Positions 1-8,098 of a stretch of DNA of 64,000 nt are shown here, piece by piece. This DNA comes from CAWGGS01 sp963822095 (GTDB lineage: Bacteria > Desulfobacterota > Desulfobulbia > Desulfobulbales > Desulfocapsaceae), in NCBI GenBank assembly GCA_963822095.1, contig CAWGGS010000049.1, positions 1 through 64,000 on the forward strand. Direction: 5' to 3'. Every line of letters starts with the position of its first letter. Within the stretch, counting starts at the first letter, position 1. The notes under the pieces are model-generated. The model saw only the letters and a list, made by a program, of their open reading frames with translations, did not search any database and was not told where the DNA came from. The position numbers and the translations under genes were made by a program.

Positions 1-620
1 GGCTGCGGATATCTTGACGGATCAGAAATTCATGAAGCGACCCTCACTTTATGGGCCATCCATAAGCAGGGTGCCGAGTATAATGCTTATGCACCCGATA
101 TCGATCAACACCATGTGGTTAACCATTTGACCGGTGAAGAGATGGCAGGGAGTCGTAATGTCCTGGTGGAGTCGGCAAGGATAGCACGGGGCAAGATCTA
201 AACCTTGTCGACTTTGATGCTGACAAGCACGACGCACTCGTTTTGCCCGGCGGTTTCGGAGCCGCCAAGAATCTCTGCACCTTTGCCTTTGCTGGCCCGG
301 ACTGCACGGTCAACCAGGAGGTTCAAAAAGCCGTCACGGCAATGTCGAAGAGGAAAAAACCCATCGGAGCCCTGTGTATCGCCCCGACCATCCTCTCCCG
401 TATCCTTCCGGGTATCAACGTAACCATTGGTCAGGACCCGGGAACCGCGGAGGGCATTGAGAAGATGGGAGCCCGCCATACGCCAACAACCCATGGGGAA
501 ATCGTCATCGACAGGGAACACAAAATCGTCACAACCCCGTGCTATATGCTGGATGCAAGGGTTGACCAGATCGGTGAAGGGGCAGAAAGGTTGATCGAAG
601 CGATACTTGAGATGGTTTAG
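1..620 (+). pseudogene. elbB: ElbB-like DJ-1/PfpI family protein, 3' part with apparent frameshift
   Basis: Frame 1 from the window edge reads GCGYLDGSEIHEATLTLWAI and continues to ARGKI, then hits TAA at 199-201. From about 192 another frame continues with QDLNLVDFDADKHDALVLPG, then GGFGAAKNL and ALCIAP, to the TAG at 618-620. Both halves match the ElbB (isoprenoid biosynthesis glyoxalase-like) family, including the GALCIAP nucleophile elbow with Cys. One extra G in the G run at 188-191 would join the frames and give the same spacing as the E. coli protein. The start lies left of the window. It is either a real frameshift or a sequencing error; the rest looks conserved, which favours an error or a very recent mutation. 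Family call is firm, function weakly known. Confidence 0.85.
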
Positions 621-642
621 GATGAAGGAAAAGAAGGAAAAG

Positions 643-687
643 CAGGAACTACAGGAACTACAGGAACTACAGGAACTACAGGAACTA
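643..687 (+). repeat. Five tandem copies of a 9-bp unit (CAGGAACTA)
   Basis: Five perfect head-to-tail copies of CAGGAACTA begin 22 bp after the elbB stop codon, preceded by related A/G-rich DNA (GAAGGAAAAG words) from 622. An ATG at 622 opens a 28-codon frame (to 708) reading MKEKKEK then five QEL units; I regard it as repeat-derived rather than a gene. In the elbB frame the same DNA would read as Gly-Thr-Thr repeats. The same 9-mer theme recurs at 825-1178, 2841-3008 and at the end of the methyltransferase gene. Confidence 0.9.
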
Positions 688-824
688 CGAAAGCATAATA
701 AAAACTAACAGTTGCTCAATAAAAAAATAAGTGCGAAGCTAAAATCGTGCTTATTTCGGCATTCCGACTAATAGTATATTTCTGGTATTTTATTGCTCAA
801 CCTTCATGCGGTTTCTATCTTTTT

Positions 825-1178
825 CTATCTTTGCCTGCCGTGCCTGAAGTTGCTATCCCTTCCTGCCGTTCCTGAAGTTGCTATCCCTTCCTGCCCTGCC
901 TGAAGTTGCTATCCCTTCCTGCCGTGCCTGAAGTTGCTATCCCTTCCTGCCCTGCCTGAAGTTGCTATCCCTTCCTGCCGTGCCTGAAGTTGCTATCCTT
1001 TCCTGCCCTGCCTGAAGTTGCTATCCCTTCCTGCCCTGCCTGAAGTTGCTATCTTTGCCTGTCGTTCCTGAAGTTGCTATCCCTTCCTGCCGTTCCTGAA
1101 GTTGCTATCTTTGCCTGCCCTGCCTGAAGTTGCTATCCCTTCCTGCCGTGCCTGAAGTTGCTATCTTTGCCTGCCGTT
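825..1178 (-). repeat. Twelve tandem copies of a 28-bp unit, no spacers
   Basis: On the plus strand the word CCTGAAGTTGCTATC starts at 843 and then every 28 bp (871, 899, 927 and so on to 1151), twelve times, with a partial copy before the first. Differences are few: CCGTG, CCCTG or CCGTT variants and CCCTTCC versus TTTGCC. Read on the minus strand, the strand of mnmE, each unit is GGGATAGCAA + CTTCAGGAA + CGGCAGGAA, that is 10+9+9 bp, so it appears built from the CAGGAA 9-mer family. The array runs right up to the mnmE stop codon. Copies abut without spacers, so this is not a CRISPR. Confidence 0.93.
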
Positions 1179-1182
1179 CCAT

Positions 1183-2574
1183 CTACTTCCCAATACAGAA
1201 TTTGGAAAAGATGGTGTCCAGGATATCATCGGTTGTCGTTTCGCCGACGATATCGGCTAGTTGAGCCAGGCATTCCTGCAGATCGACCGCCAACAGGTCA
1301 TTGGTCATGCCGCCTGACAGGCCCTCCTCCACCCTTTCGCAGGCATCAAGTGCCTTTATCAGCGCATCCTTATGACGGATGTTGGGGGCACATGCATCCT
1401 CTGACCACTGCTCCTTTCCGGCTGTAACCATATCAAAAATGGTTCCTCTGAGATCAGCAATTCCCGTCTGCTGCTTGGCTGAGATGGAAACCATAACTCT
1501 ATCGGCAAATATTTCCTTACAATCACCGAAGCCGGGTAAGCCGATATCCATCTTATTCATAATGACAATCAATGGCTTGTGGCTGATCGTTTGATAAAGC
1601 TCTCTGTCGGTTGGGGTAATGTTCTCTGAGCCATCGACCATAAAGAGAACCAGGTCGGCCTTGTTGACCTGGGTTCGTGCCCTCATGATACCAAGAGCCT
1701 CGACCGCATCGGCATGCTCCCGAATTCCGGCGGTATCGACGATTCTCACCGGGACACCTTCGATATCGATATATTCCTCGATCGTATCCCTCGTGGTTCC
1801 GGGAATCTCGGTTACCAGGGCCCGATCCTCCTCTAGAAGCGTGTTAAGAAGACTGGATTTCCCCACATTGGGACGTCCCACGATCACCACGGTTATCCCA
1901 TCTCGGTAAACCCTGCCGCTATCAGCCGTTCGCACCAGCTCCCGCAAAGGCTCTTCCACCCCTGTCTGCAGATGGTTCAAAAGCTGCTCCTGGTCGATAA
2001 TCTCGACATCGTCATCGGGAAAATCGATGGCAACCTCGACAAGAGCACAGATATTGACAAGTTCTCCTCTGATCGCATCAATACGGGTATAAAGCGCCCC
2101 GGCCAATTGCTCTTCGGCCAGGTCAACACCTTTTCGAGTCTTGGCGGAGAGGATATCGATAACCGCTTCAGCCTTAGTCAGGTCGATGCGTCCATTCAAA
2201 AAGGCCCGCTTGGTGAATTCACCGGGTCCGGCGAGGGATACGCCACGGGAAAGGAGGAGCTCGAGAATATTTTGCAGGACAATGAAGCTTCCGTGGCAGT
2301 GGATCTCCACCACATCCTCTCGAGTATATGTCAAAGGAGAACGCATATAGACCGCCAGGACCTCGTCTAGAATCCTGCCGTCCTCGGGACGGACGATATG
2401 GCCGTAATAGAGACGATGACTGGTAAAAACAGACCGGGGGGCGGCCGGTGCAAAGACGGCCTGTAATACCGGAAGAGCATCGGGACCACTCATCCTGATT
2501 ATACCGATTCCACCGGCTCCGGGTGGTGTTGAGATGGCAGCTATGGTTGGGGTATCCGCTGCTGATCTGGGCAT
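1183..2574 (-). CDS. mnmE: tRNA uridine-5-carboxymethylaminomethyl modification GTPase MnmE
   Basis: 463 residues, the usual length. MnmE works with MnmG to place the (carboxymethyl)aminomethyl group at C5 of wobble uridine 34 in certain tRNAs, using a methylene-folate donor. The N-terminal tetrahydrofolate-binding domain is residues 1-120, followed by a helical domain that surrounds the G domain. The P-loop GRPNVGKS is at 233-240, with EIPGTTRD and DTAGIRE switch motifs and NKMD downstream. The C-terminal CIGK (460-463), with the functional Cys, is intact. It is the last gene of the minus-strand rpmH cluster, but a 434-bp spacer of repeats separates it from jag. MnmG is encoded at 8099 on the other strand. 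The 28-bp array begins directly after its TAG stop. Confidence 0.97.
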   Translation of the reverse strand: MPRSAADTPTIAAISTPPGAGGIGIIRMSGPDALPVLQAVFAPAAPRSVFTSHRLYYGHIVRPEDGRILDEVLAVYMRSPLTYTREDVVEIHCHGSFIVLQNILELLLSRGVSLAGPGEFTKRAFLNGRIDLTKAEAVIDILSAKTRKGVDLAEEQLAGALYTRIDAIRGELVNICALVEVAIDFPDDDVEIIDQEQLLNHLQTGVEEPLRELVRTADSGRVYRDGITVVIVGRPNVGKSSLLNTLLEEDRALVTEIPGTTRDTIEEYIDIEGVPVRIVDTAGIREHADAVEALGIMRARTQVNKADLVLFMVDGSENITPTDRELYQTISHKPLIVIMNKMDIGLPGFGDCKEIFADRVMVSISAKQQTGIADLRGTIFDMVTAGKEQWSEDACAPNIRHKDALIKALDACERVEEGLSGGMTNDLLAVDLQECLAQLADIVGETTTDDILDTIFSKFCIGK

Positions 2575-2624
2575 GGGAAGAATATTTGGTTGGGTAAATA
2601 GAGTGGAGGGGTTAAGTTAAAAAT

Positions 2625-2785
2625 GATGGACTCATAAAAAGCCCGATCTCCGTCGTTGTAGAGCTAAAACGGCAATTAGCCGTACCATATGTACTGCCGA
2701 ATCACCGTTTCAGCTCTACGCCTAGTATATCAAGCTTTTTCCAGAGTCCATCTCGGGAACTCTAATGACTTTTTACGAGAGTATC
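2625..2785. repeat. Palindromic dispersed repeat, copy A
   Basis: This stretch between mnmE and jag is closely similar, by eye over about 160 bp, to 13160-13323. It has nested inverted repeats. The outer arms are GGACTC...AAAAGC and GCTTTT...GAGTCC; the inner arms are GTAGAGCTAAAACGG (2657-2671) and CCGTTTCAGCTCTAC (2705-2719). After the outer arm both copies share a tail ending in ATGACTTTTTACGA. The copy has no coding frame. It may be a small non-autonomous mobile element or a REP-like sequence that folds as RNA or DNA. Confidence 0.85.
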
Positions 2786-2840
2786 AAAAATGACTGTCGA
2801 GTAATGCAATAAAATCAACTGGTGAAGGAACGTAGCCCGC

Positions 2841-3008
2841 CCGTTCCTGCAGTTGCTGCTCAGTGCCTGTAGTTTCAGTTTCTATCTGTTCCTGTAGTTC
2901 CTGCTGTTCCTGCCCTTCCTGTCTGTTCCTGTAGTTTCTTCTGTTCCTGCCCTTCCTGCCCTTCCTGCAGTTGCTGTAGTTCCTGTAGTTCCTGCCCTTC
3001 CTGCCCTT
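2841..3008 (-). repeat. Degenerate 9-bp tandem repeats (CAGGAAnnn) downstream of jag
   Basis: From the jag stop codon outward, the minus strand reads as runs of 9-mers such as GGGCAGGAA, CTACAGGAA and CTGCAGGAA, with two or more GGGCAGGAA copies in tandem at several points. The array starts within 2 nt of the TAG stop. The unit is the same as at 643-687 (CAGGAACTA in another phase). Degeneracy grows with distance from jag, up to about 2841. There is no start codon and no gene that I would support here. Confidence 0.8.
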
Positions 3009-3923
3009 CTACTTCTCGTCTCCAGCCTTGCTGTTTTTCCCCTTATGACCGCCGCGGGGACTATGCTGCTTGCGAGCGCCGTTCTTTTTACCTTTTCCAG
3101 GCTTGTAAATCAGAATTTTCTTGAACAGTCCGTCTCCAACGCTACGGCTACGGATCTCCTTGTCCACCTGCAGGGCCATGTGAACGACCCTCCGCTCAGA
3201 TGGATTCAACGCAGCCATTACCTGGGTTTTTCCATCTTCCTTGACCAGCACGGCCAATTCGAGGGCCTTTTGGGCCAATTCCTTCTGCCTTCTTTCTCTG
3301 AAGTCACCGATATCAATGGAGAGTCGTATGCGTTCGGATATTTTCCTGGCAATGATCTTTCGAAGGATATATTGGAGACTGTCCAGTGTCTTGCCATCCT
3401 GACCGGTAAGGGGCTCTTCAAATCCCCCTTGAATGCAGCAATGTACAGTCATTCCAGAGGCTTCAATTTCAATCTTCGAGGGATAGCCCATGAGATCCAA
3501 CAATCGTCCAAGCTCCTGGTGAACGATATCAAGACTCTCCTGGCTTATTTTTTTTGTCTCCTCACCTGAGCCTTGATCTTCCTTTGAGGGTACTACGACA
3601 GACTCCTCTCTGGTATCGGGTTCAGCGGTTTTATCATCATTACCTGGCTGACGGCTCTTTTCTTTTTTGTTCGCTCTGGCTTGGCGCACCGGTTTCTGGG
3701 GTTCCACTTTCTCTACAACCTCAGGGATCTCCTCCATCTCCTGAGCCGCTTTAACCGAAGCTTTAATATGCGCTTTTTTTCTGATCAGCCCGAAAATACC
3801 TGTCGAACCTGTTTCAACAACATCGATATCCAGTTGTTCTTGGGCTACTCCAAGTTGTTCACATGCCTTTTTTATGGCATCCGTGACCTCTTTTCCGTAG
3901 AAATCTTTTTTTGTTAAAGGCAT
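3009..3923 (-). CDS. jag: RNA-binding protein Jag/KhpB (KH-R3H)
   Basis: 304 residues. The N-terminal Jag_N domain is residues 1-55 (KKDFYGKEVTDAIKKACEQL). A low-complexity charged linker rich in Glu, Lys and Pro spans about 65-130, then a KH domain at about 140-225, and an R3H domain from about 231 with NPSERR and the R244-H248 pair that names the domain. The basic tail (KGKKNGARKQHSPRGG) may add RNA contacts. In other bacteria Jag/KhpB is an RNA-binding protein affecting cell elongation, and its gene classically sits beside yidC, as here. It is the fifth gene of the rpmH-rnpA-yidD-yidC-jag cluster; a short 69-bp gap separates it from yidC. The 9-mer array starts at its stop. Confidence 0.95.
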   Translation of the reverse strand: MPLTKKDFYGKEVTDAIKKACEQLGVAQEQLDIDVVETGSTGIFGLIRKKAHIKASVKAAQEMEEIPEVVEKVEPQKPVRQARANKKEKSRQPGNDDKTAEPDTREESVVVPSKEDQGSGEETKKISQESLDIVHQELGRLLDLMGYPSKIEIEASGMTVHCCIQGGFEEPLTGQDGKTLDSLQYILRKIIARKISERIRLSIDIGDFRERRQKELAQKALELAVLVKEDGKTQVMAALNPSERRVVHMALQVDKEIRSRSVGDGLFKKILIYKPGKGKKNGARKQHSPRGGHKGKNSKAGDEK

Positions 3924-3992
3924 CGACTTTCCTTGATATTTATATGCGTCCTACGCATCAGCTCTTTTGGTGCCGCAGTTCAGCGGGTGGTC

Positions 3993-5663
3993 TTAAACCG
4001 GTTTAATCTGCTGCTTATTGATCAAATACTGCTGCAGGATCGAAAGAAGATTGTTGACAAACCAATACAAGACAAGACCTGAGGCAAAATTGACAAACAT
4101 GACGGTGAAGACCAGGGGCAGAAACATCATTATTTTTGCCTGGGTAGGATCAGCCGTCGTTGGAGAAAGTTTTTGCTGGGCAAACATTGACACACCCATG
4201 AGAAGCGTCAAAACCGGTATCCCGCCAAGATACGGGATATGCAGCCCAACCCACAACCTGTCCGGAGCCGAAAGATCGGTGATCCAAAGCATAAACGGAG
4301 CATGTCGAAGTTCTATGCATTGGAGCAAAACCTTGTATAAGGCAAAAAAGACCGGAATTTGCAAGACCATGGGGAGGCAACCGCCGAGGGGATTCACCTT
4401 GTATGTTTTATACAGGCCCATCACCTCCTTATTCATCCTCGTTGGATCGTCTTTGTATTTTTCCTTTATTTTTGCCATTTTAGGCTGCAATTTCTGCATA
4501 TTCTTCATGGATTTCATACCCTTCTGGGTAATCGGCCAGAAGGCGGCCTTGAAGAGGATGGTAACAATGATGATGGCAACTCCGTAATTATGGACGAACC
4601 CGTAGAGGAAATTCAACAACCATAAAGTTGGCTTGGCGATCACGTCAAACCAACCGAAATTGATTGACTTATCGAGATTGTTCCCGACCTTTTTCAGCGT
4701 GGAGAGCTTTTTGGGCCCATAATAGAGACGGTAATTGTAGGTAATCTCTTTTCCGGGAAGGAGGGTATCCAGTTTCCCGGATACAGTCATGTGCACCAAA
4801 TCATTTTTTTGCTCCTGCATGGTAACAGATGAAATGACGTCCTTGTCGGCCATGATCCCACAGATAAAATAGGTCCCTTCGTAGGCAGCCCAATCTATGG
4901 TTCCCTGGATTGTCTTCGGGGCATCGGTAATATTTTTGCTTTTATATTCTTCAAGCTTTCCATTTAAAAAGGCTGCAGGCCCCGTGAAATTATACCTGCT
5001 CTTCCCGGCGCTGTCCTCAAACGGCATATTCACCTGAAGAAGGTGCGGCTGTCCCTGGAGCGCTCCGTTGCTGTTGTTTTTTACCTTAACTTCTAAGTGT
5101 ATCAAGTAGTTGTCGCGGTCGAAAATATATTTCCTCTCCACCGATAGCCCTGAATCAGTGACCGCATGCATGACAAACTGTCCTTTATTTTCCTGTTTGT
5201 TCAACTGCACATCCCTTTTATCACTGGTGTACAGGGTGTTTTTATCAACGGCGGTCCCCCAGGTGAAATCAAGAGGATATCCTTGTTTGGGGTCGGTTTC
5301 TATAAGCTGTTTTCCGGGAGAATCGGATTTGTCCGTTTCTTTATATTTTTTCAATATAAAGCTCTGCAGAGTACCCCCTCGTTCCGAGAAAACGGCTTTA
5401 TAGACATCGGTATCTACAACTACTTTTCTGGCGGGATGTTCTTCAACCTTGGGATGAGGGGTGACCTTGGTTGTCTGAACGTCGACCGTCTTCGCTGCCG
5501 GAGTCTCTTTTTTCAAAACAGAAGGGGACACCTGCTCAACCGCGGTATCCTGCTTTTTCAGTTCAACATCCTTGGTGGTCGGGACACCGGCAAAGAAAAA
5601 TTGGTATACGATGAGGATGACAAATGAGATAACAATCGCCAGAAAGGCTCTATAATTGTCCAT
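3993..5663 (-). CDS. yidC: Membrane protein insertase YidC
   Basis: 556 residues, the usual length for a Gram-negative YidC. An N-terminal transmembrane anchor (residues 5-25) is followed by a large periplasmic beta-sandwich domain (about 60-350) and the conserved C-terminal insertase core with several membrane helices. The core contains the cytoplasmic hairpin sequence KMAKIKEKYKDDPTRMNKEV and the PLGGCLPMVLQIPVFFALYK segment. YidC inserts membrane proteins, alone or with SecYEG; the a and c subunits of ATP synthase encoded at 56.8-57.9 kb are typical clients. The gene follows yidD on the same strand with a 77-bp gap. Function and start are secure. Confidence 0.97.
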   Translation of the reverse strand: MDNYRAFLAIVISFVILIVYQFFFAGVPTTKDVELKKQDTAVEQVSPSVLKKETPAAKTVDVQTTKVTPHPKVEEHPARKVVVDTDVYKAVFSERGGTLQSFILKKYKETDKSDSPGKQLIETDPKQGYPLDFTWGTAVDKNTLYTSDKRDVQLNKQENKGQFVMHAVTDSGLSVERKYIFDRDNYLIHLEVKVKNNSNGALQGQPHLLQVNMPFEDSAGKSRYNFTGPAAFLNGKLEEYKSKNITDAPKTIQGTIDWAAYEGTYFICGIMADKDVISSVTMQEQKNDLVHMTVSGKLDTLLPGKEITYNYRLYYGPKKLSTLKKVGNNLDKSINFGWFDVIAKPTLWLLNFLYGFVHNYGVAIIIVTILFKAAFWPITQKGMKSMKNMQKLQPKMAKIKEKYKDDPTRMNKEVMGLYKTYKVNPLGGCLPMVLQIPVFFALYKVLLQCIELRHAPFMLWITDLSAPDRLWVGLHIPYLGGIPVLTLLMGVSMFAQQKLSPTTADPTQAKIMMFLPLVFTVMFVNFASGLVLYWFVNNLLSILQQYLINKQQIKPV

Positions 5664-5740
5664 GCAATTTTCCGTAATATAAATACTTGTGGATAGTAAT
5701 CGTTAACCGGAAGGTTGATCGCTTCGAAAACACAGAAGGT

Positions 5741-5980
5741 TTACTGTACAGGGTCATAGCCTCCCCGGCAGAAAGGGTGGCAACGCAGAATACGGCGGAG
5801 TGCAAGCAACCCTCCCCGCAGAATCCCATGACGTTTTATTGCCTGAACGGCATATTCGGAACATGTTGGAACAAAACGGCAACTCGGCGGGAACAGTGGC
5901 GAAATACAATACTGGTAGCCCCGGATCAAACCGAGGAGCAAGCTCTTCGGCAGGTGACTGATTTTGATTTCAGCTTTCAT
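5741..5980 (-). CDS. yidD: Membrane protein insertion efficiency factor YidD
   Basis: 79 residues. The family signature is clear: GYQYCISPLFPPSCRFVPTC, SEYAVQAIKRHG and a C-terminal RILRCHPFCRGGYDPV. YidD is a small amphipathic membrane-associated protein thought to help YidC-dependent insertion. The ATG at 5980 overlaps the end of rnpA by 11 bp, as is usual for this pair, so the two are translationally linked. Its stop is 77 bp before yidC. Confidence 0.95.
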   Translation of the reverse strand: MKAEIKISHLPKSLLLGLIRGYQYCISPLFPPSCRFVPTCSEYAVQAIKRHGILRGGLLALRRILRCHPFCRGGYDPVQ

Positions 5981-6326
5981 GTGATCTCTTTGTCGCCGCC
6001 ATAAGAAGTGCTACCGCCATAGTGATCGCAGATGGAGAATTTAATGCAAAATCCGGCCGAACTGTAAACACTATATCTGCATCACGTGGATAAACGTCCC
6101 TGTTCAGACGGAATGATTCCCTGATAATTCGTTTTATCCGGTTCCTTTTTACCGAACCTTTAATCTTCCCGCTGATACTGATCCCCAAGCGGTTTCTGCC
6201 AAGAGTATTCCGACAATGGATAAGGGAAAAGCCTTTGCCGTGCATGCGCATCCCCTGTCCGTAGACCTGTTGATATTCCCAGCCCTTGCGCACCAGGCAA
6301 ATCTTCGGAAGTGAAAATATCTTCAA
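5970..6326 (-). CDS. rnpA: Ribonuclease P protein component
   Basis: 118 residues. RnpA is the protein subunit of RNase P, which matures the 5' ends of tRNAs. It shows the usual N-terminal LPKICLVRKGWEYQQVYGQG, the central NRLGISISGKIKGSVKRNRIKRIIRESFR motif region carrying the RNR signature, and a C-terminal TVRPDF segment. The most credible start is a TTG at 6326, 5 bp after the rpmH stop; the first possible ATG in frame is only at the GMRMHG region, which would remove conserved sequence. A TTG start and tight coupling to rpmH are common for this gene. The RNA subunit rnpB was not found in the window. Confidence 0.95.
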   Translation of the reverse strand: MKIFSLPKICLVRKGWEYQQVYGQGMRMHGKGFSLIHCRNTLGRNRLGISISGKIKGSVKRNRIKRIIRESFRLNRDVYPRDADIVFTVRPDFALNSPSAITMAVALLMAATKRSHES

Positions 6327-6331
6327 CAGTT

Positions 6332-6469
6332 TCAGGCAGATATACGCTTACGCCCTTTGGCTCGTCTGGCACTTAAGATTGCGCGACCGGCACGTGTCTC
6401 CATGCGTGCGCGAAAACCGTGCCTGCGTTTACGTTTCAGGTTACTCGGTTGAAATGTACGTTTACTCAT
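6332..6469 (-). CDS. rpmH: 50S ribosomal protein L34
   Basis: 45 residues: MSKRTFQPSNLKRKRRHGFR, then ARMETRAGRAILSARRAKGR, then KRISA. This matches bacterial L34 end to end. The ATG is at 6467-6469 with an upstream GAAGGTGGC that can serve as ribosome-binding site, and the TGA is at 6332-6334. It is the first gene of the minus-strand cluster. In many bacteria dnaA lies immediately upstream of rpmH in divergent orientation; here a repeat-bearing spacer and a methyltransferase gene occupy that place. Confidence 0.97.
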   Translation of the reverse strand: MSKRTFQPSNLKRKRRHGFRARMETRAGRAILSARRAKGRKRISA

Positions 6470-7019
6470 TGTTGCCACCTTCTGTTTCTATATCCATGAG
6501 TTAACATGAAATACCTTAGTGTTTCCGTCGAAACGATCCTTAAGAAAGAGTCAATACTGACCGTTCCGGCCTCCTCTTCTTTCCTTTGCCACTCTCCCAT
6601 TTTTTAGAAGGGCTGGGAAATGGAATTAACAAAAGCGTATTATTAACCACACCTGCCCCATGCTGTCAAACAATTTTGGCTGATTGATCCTATTAGCCGC
6701 TTGCACGAGGGATGAGGTTGTGCTAAAGAAAGGCTGAAGGCTGAAGGCTGAAGGCTGAAGGCTGAAGGCTGAAGGCTGAAGGCTGAAGGCTGAAGAAGGA
6801 AAAGCGGACGGCAGCGGCAAGTCAATGGTTTTTTTTGCTGTTCCCGCTTCTTCTTCGACAAGAAACATTTTGTACGGAAATATATCCGGCTTTTGTCAGA
6901 GGGGCGAGATCTCTATACATTTGCTAAACCATATGCTGATATATCTTACAGCTCCCAGCTTCTGAGTTCTTTTTTACGACAACTGTCCTGACCCATTTAG
7001 CCACCTTAAAGAAAACACA
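6470..7019. other. 550-bp divergent intergenic region with no gene
   Basis: The stretch lies between rpmH (minus) and the methyltransferase gene (plus), so it must carry both promoters. I see no supported reading frame; the frames present run through the 7-mer array. I looked for DnaA boxes because rpmH often neighbours oriC, and found only a one-mismatch match (TTAACCACA near 6644), which does not support an origin. The 7-bp array at 6732-6794 is the main recognisable feature. Confidence 0.7.
6732..6794. repeat. Nine tandem copies of a 7-bp unit (GGCTGAA)
   Basis: Nine perfect head-to-tail copies of GGCTGAA occupy 63 bp. Seven is not a multiple of three, so copy-number change would not preserve a reading frame, in line with a non-coding location. 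It sits about 260 bp upstream of both rpmH and the methyltransferase start and is a likely site of length variation between strains. Confidence 0.95.
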
Positions 7020-7910
7020 ATGTCACAACCACGTACATATTCCGAAATAGACTGGAACCTCCTCTGGAAAAACGCCAGAAATCGTAAGTCCTGGCGAGGC
7101 AAAACCGTCGAAGACTGGGACAAAAACGCTCAGTCTTTTGCCGACAGAAATGCAGACTCCCCGTTTGCCTCCATGGTCATCTCCCATCTTTCACTCGATG
7201 CGTCCATGACCGTTCTCGATATCGGGTCAGGACCGGGAACCCTTGCCCTGCCATTAGCCGAGTGTGTTGCATCGGTGACGGCCATGGACTATTCCTCCCA
7301 GATGATCGCAATACTTGCCGATCAGGCACTGCAAAGGAATCTTGCAAACATCCGGACTGTACAAGCCTCCTGGGAAGATGACTGGGATTCTCTCGGTATC
7401 GGTAGCTACGATTTGGTGATCGCATCCCGCTCACTCGGGGTTGATGACCTAAGCGGCGCTTTGAAAAAAATTAACGATCATGCCAAAGGCTCTGTCTGCA
7501 TCACTGATCGAATAGCTCCCACCCCTTTCGACCCCGGGGCATTCATGGCCATTGGCCGCCCTTTCGACTCCGGTCCCGACTATATCTACACGCTTAATAT
7601 TCTCTATTGTATGGGCATCCAGCCAACCATTGACATACTTGAATTGGAGCGGGATCTTATCTTCCCTGACCTGGAACAAGCTCTCGAAGTATATACATGG
7701 ATGTTCAAGGACCTCAGCCGGAAGGAAGACGGGAAGCTTCGCGACTATGTTTCCTCGCGCATCATACCTTCCGATAAAACCCAAATTGTTATCCGCAGAG
7801 AATTTCCACCACGCTGGGCAATGCTCCAGTGGAAGAAAGAAGAGGAAGGGAGAGCTGCAACAGGAACTGAAGGAAAAGAAACTCCAGGAACAGCAGAAAC
7901 TCCTGGATGA
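7020..7910 (+). CDS. Class I SAM-dependent methyltransferase, substrate unknown
   Basis: 296 residues. The Rossmann-type SAM site is clear: VLDIGSGPGTLALPLAE (residues about 65-81) is motif I, followed by VTAMDYSSQMI and a later YDLVIASRSLGV. No cofactor or substrate signature identifies the target. The last 15 residues (GTEGKETPGTAETPG) come from DNA with the same A/G-rich 9-bp word (CAGGAAnnn) that follows elbB, mnmE and jag, so the C-terminal tail is probably repeat-derived and dispensable; the repeat continues to about 7920 beyond the stop. The gene is plus-strand, 188 bp ahead of mnmG. A methylation role is firm; calling it a tRNA, cofactor or small-molecule enzyme would be guesswork. 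Confidence 0.85.
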   Translation: MSQPRTYSEIDWNLLWKNARNRKSWRGKTVEDWDKNAQSFADRNADSPFASMVISHLSLDASMTVLDIGSGPGTLALPLAECVASVTAMDYSSQMIAILADQALQRNLANIRTVQASWEDDWDSLGIGSYDLVIASRSLGVDDLSGALKKINDHAKGSVCITDRIAPTPFDPGAFMAIGRPFDSGPDYIYTLNILYCMGIQPTIDILELERDLIFPDLEQALEVYTWMFKDLSRKEDGKLRDYVSSRIIPSDKTQIVIRREFPPRWAMLQWKKEEEGRAATGTEGKETPGTAETPG

Positions 7911-8098
7911 AGAGAGAGAAAGGAATTTAGAACCGCCATGGACACCGAAAACATTTTGAACACATGAAGTTTGATGGACAATGTTGCATTTTCTTCTGAA
8001 GACCGGACTCACATAACACAAAATAACATCTATTTAGTCTAACTTGTTATCACAAACCGAAAGATTGGACAACTACCCTCTTATACGTAGATATTTTC

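Noticed and set aside
622..708. 28-codon frame MKEKKEK(QEL)5 after elbB
   Set aside because: It is made of the 9-bp repeat, has no ribosome-binding site of note and equivalent frames do not exist at the other arrays.
825..1178. Regular 28-bp repeats resembling a CRISPR array
   Set aside because: The units abut directly with no unique spacers between them, and there are no cas genes in the window.
6470..7019. Replication origin next to rpmH
   Set aside because: No dnaA gene in the window and no cluster of DnaA boxes; only scattered one-mismatch matches (near 6644, 5688, 10855).
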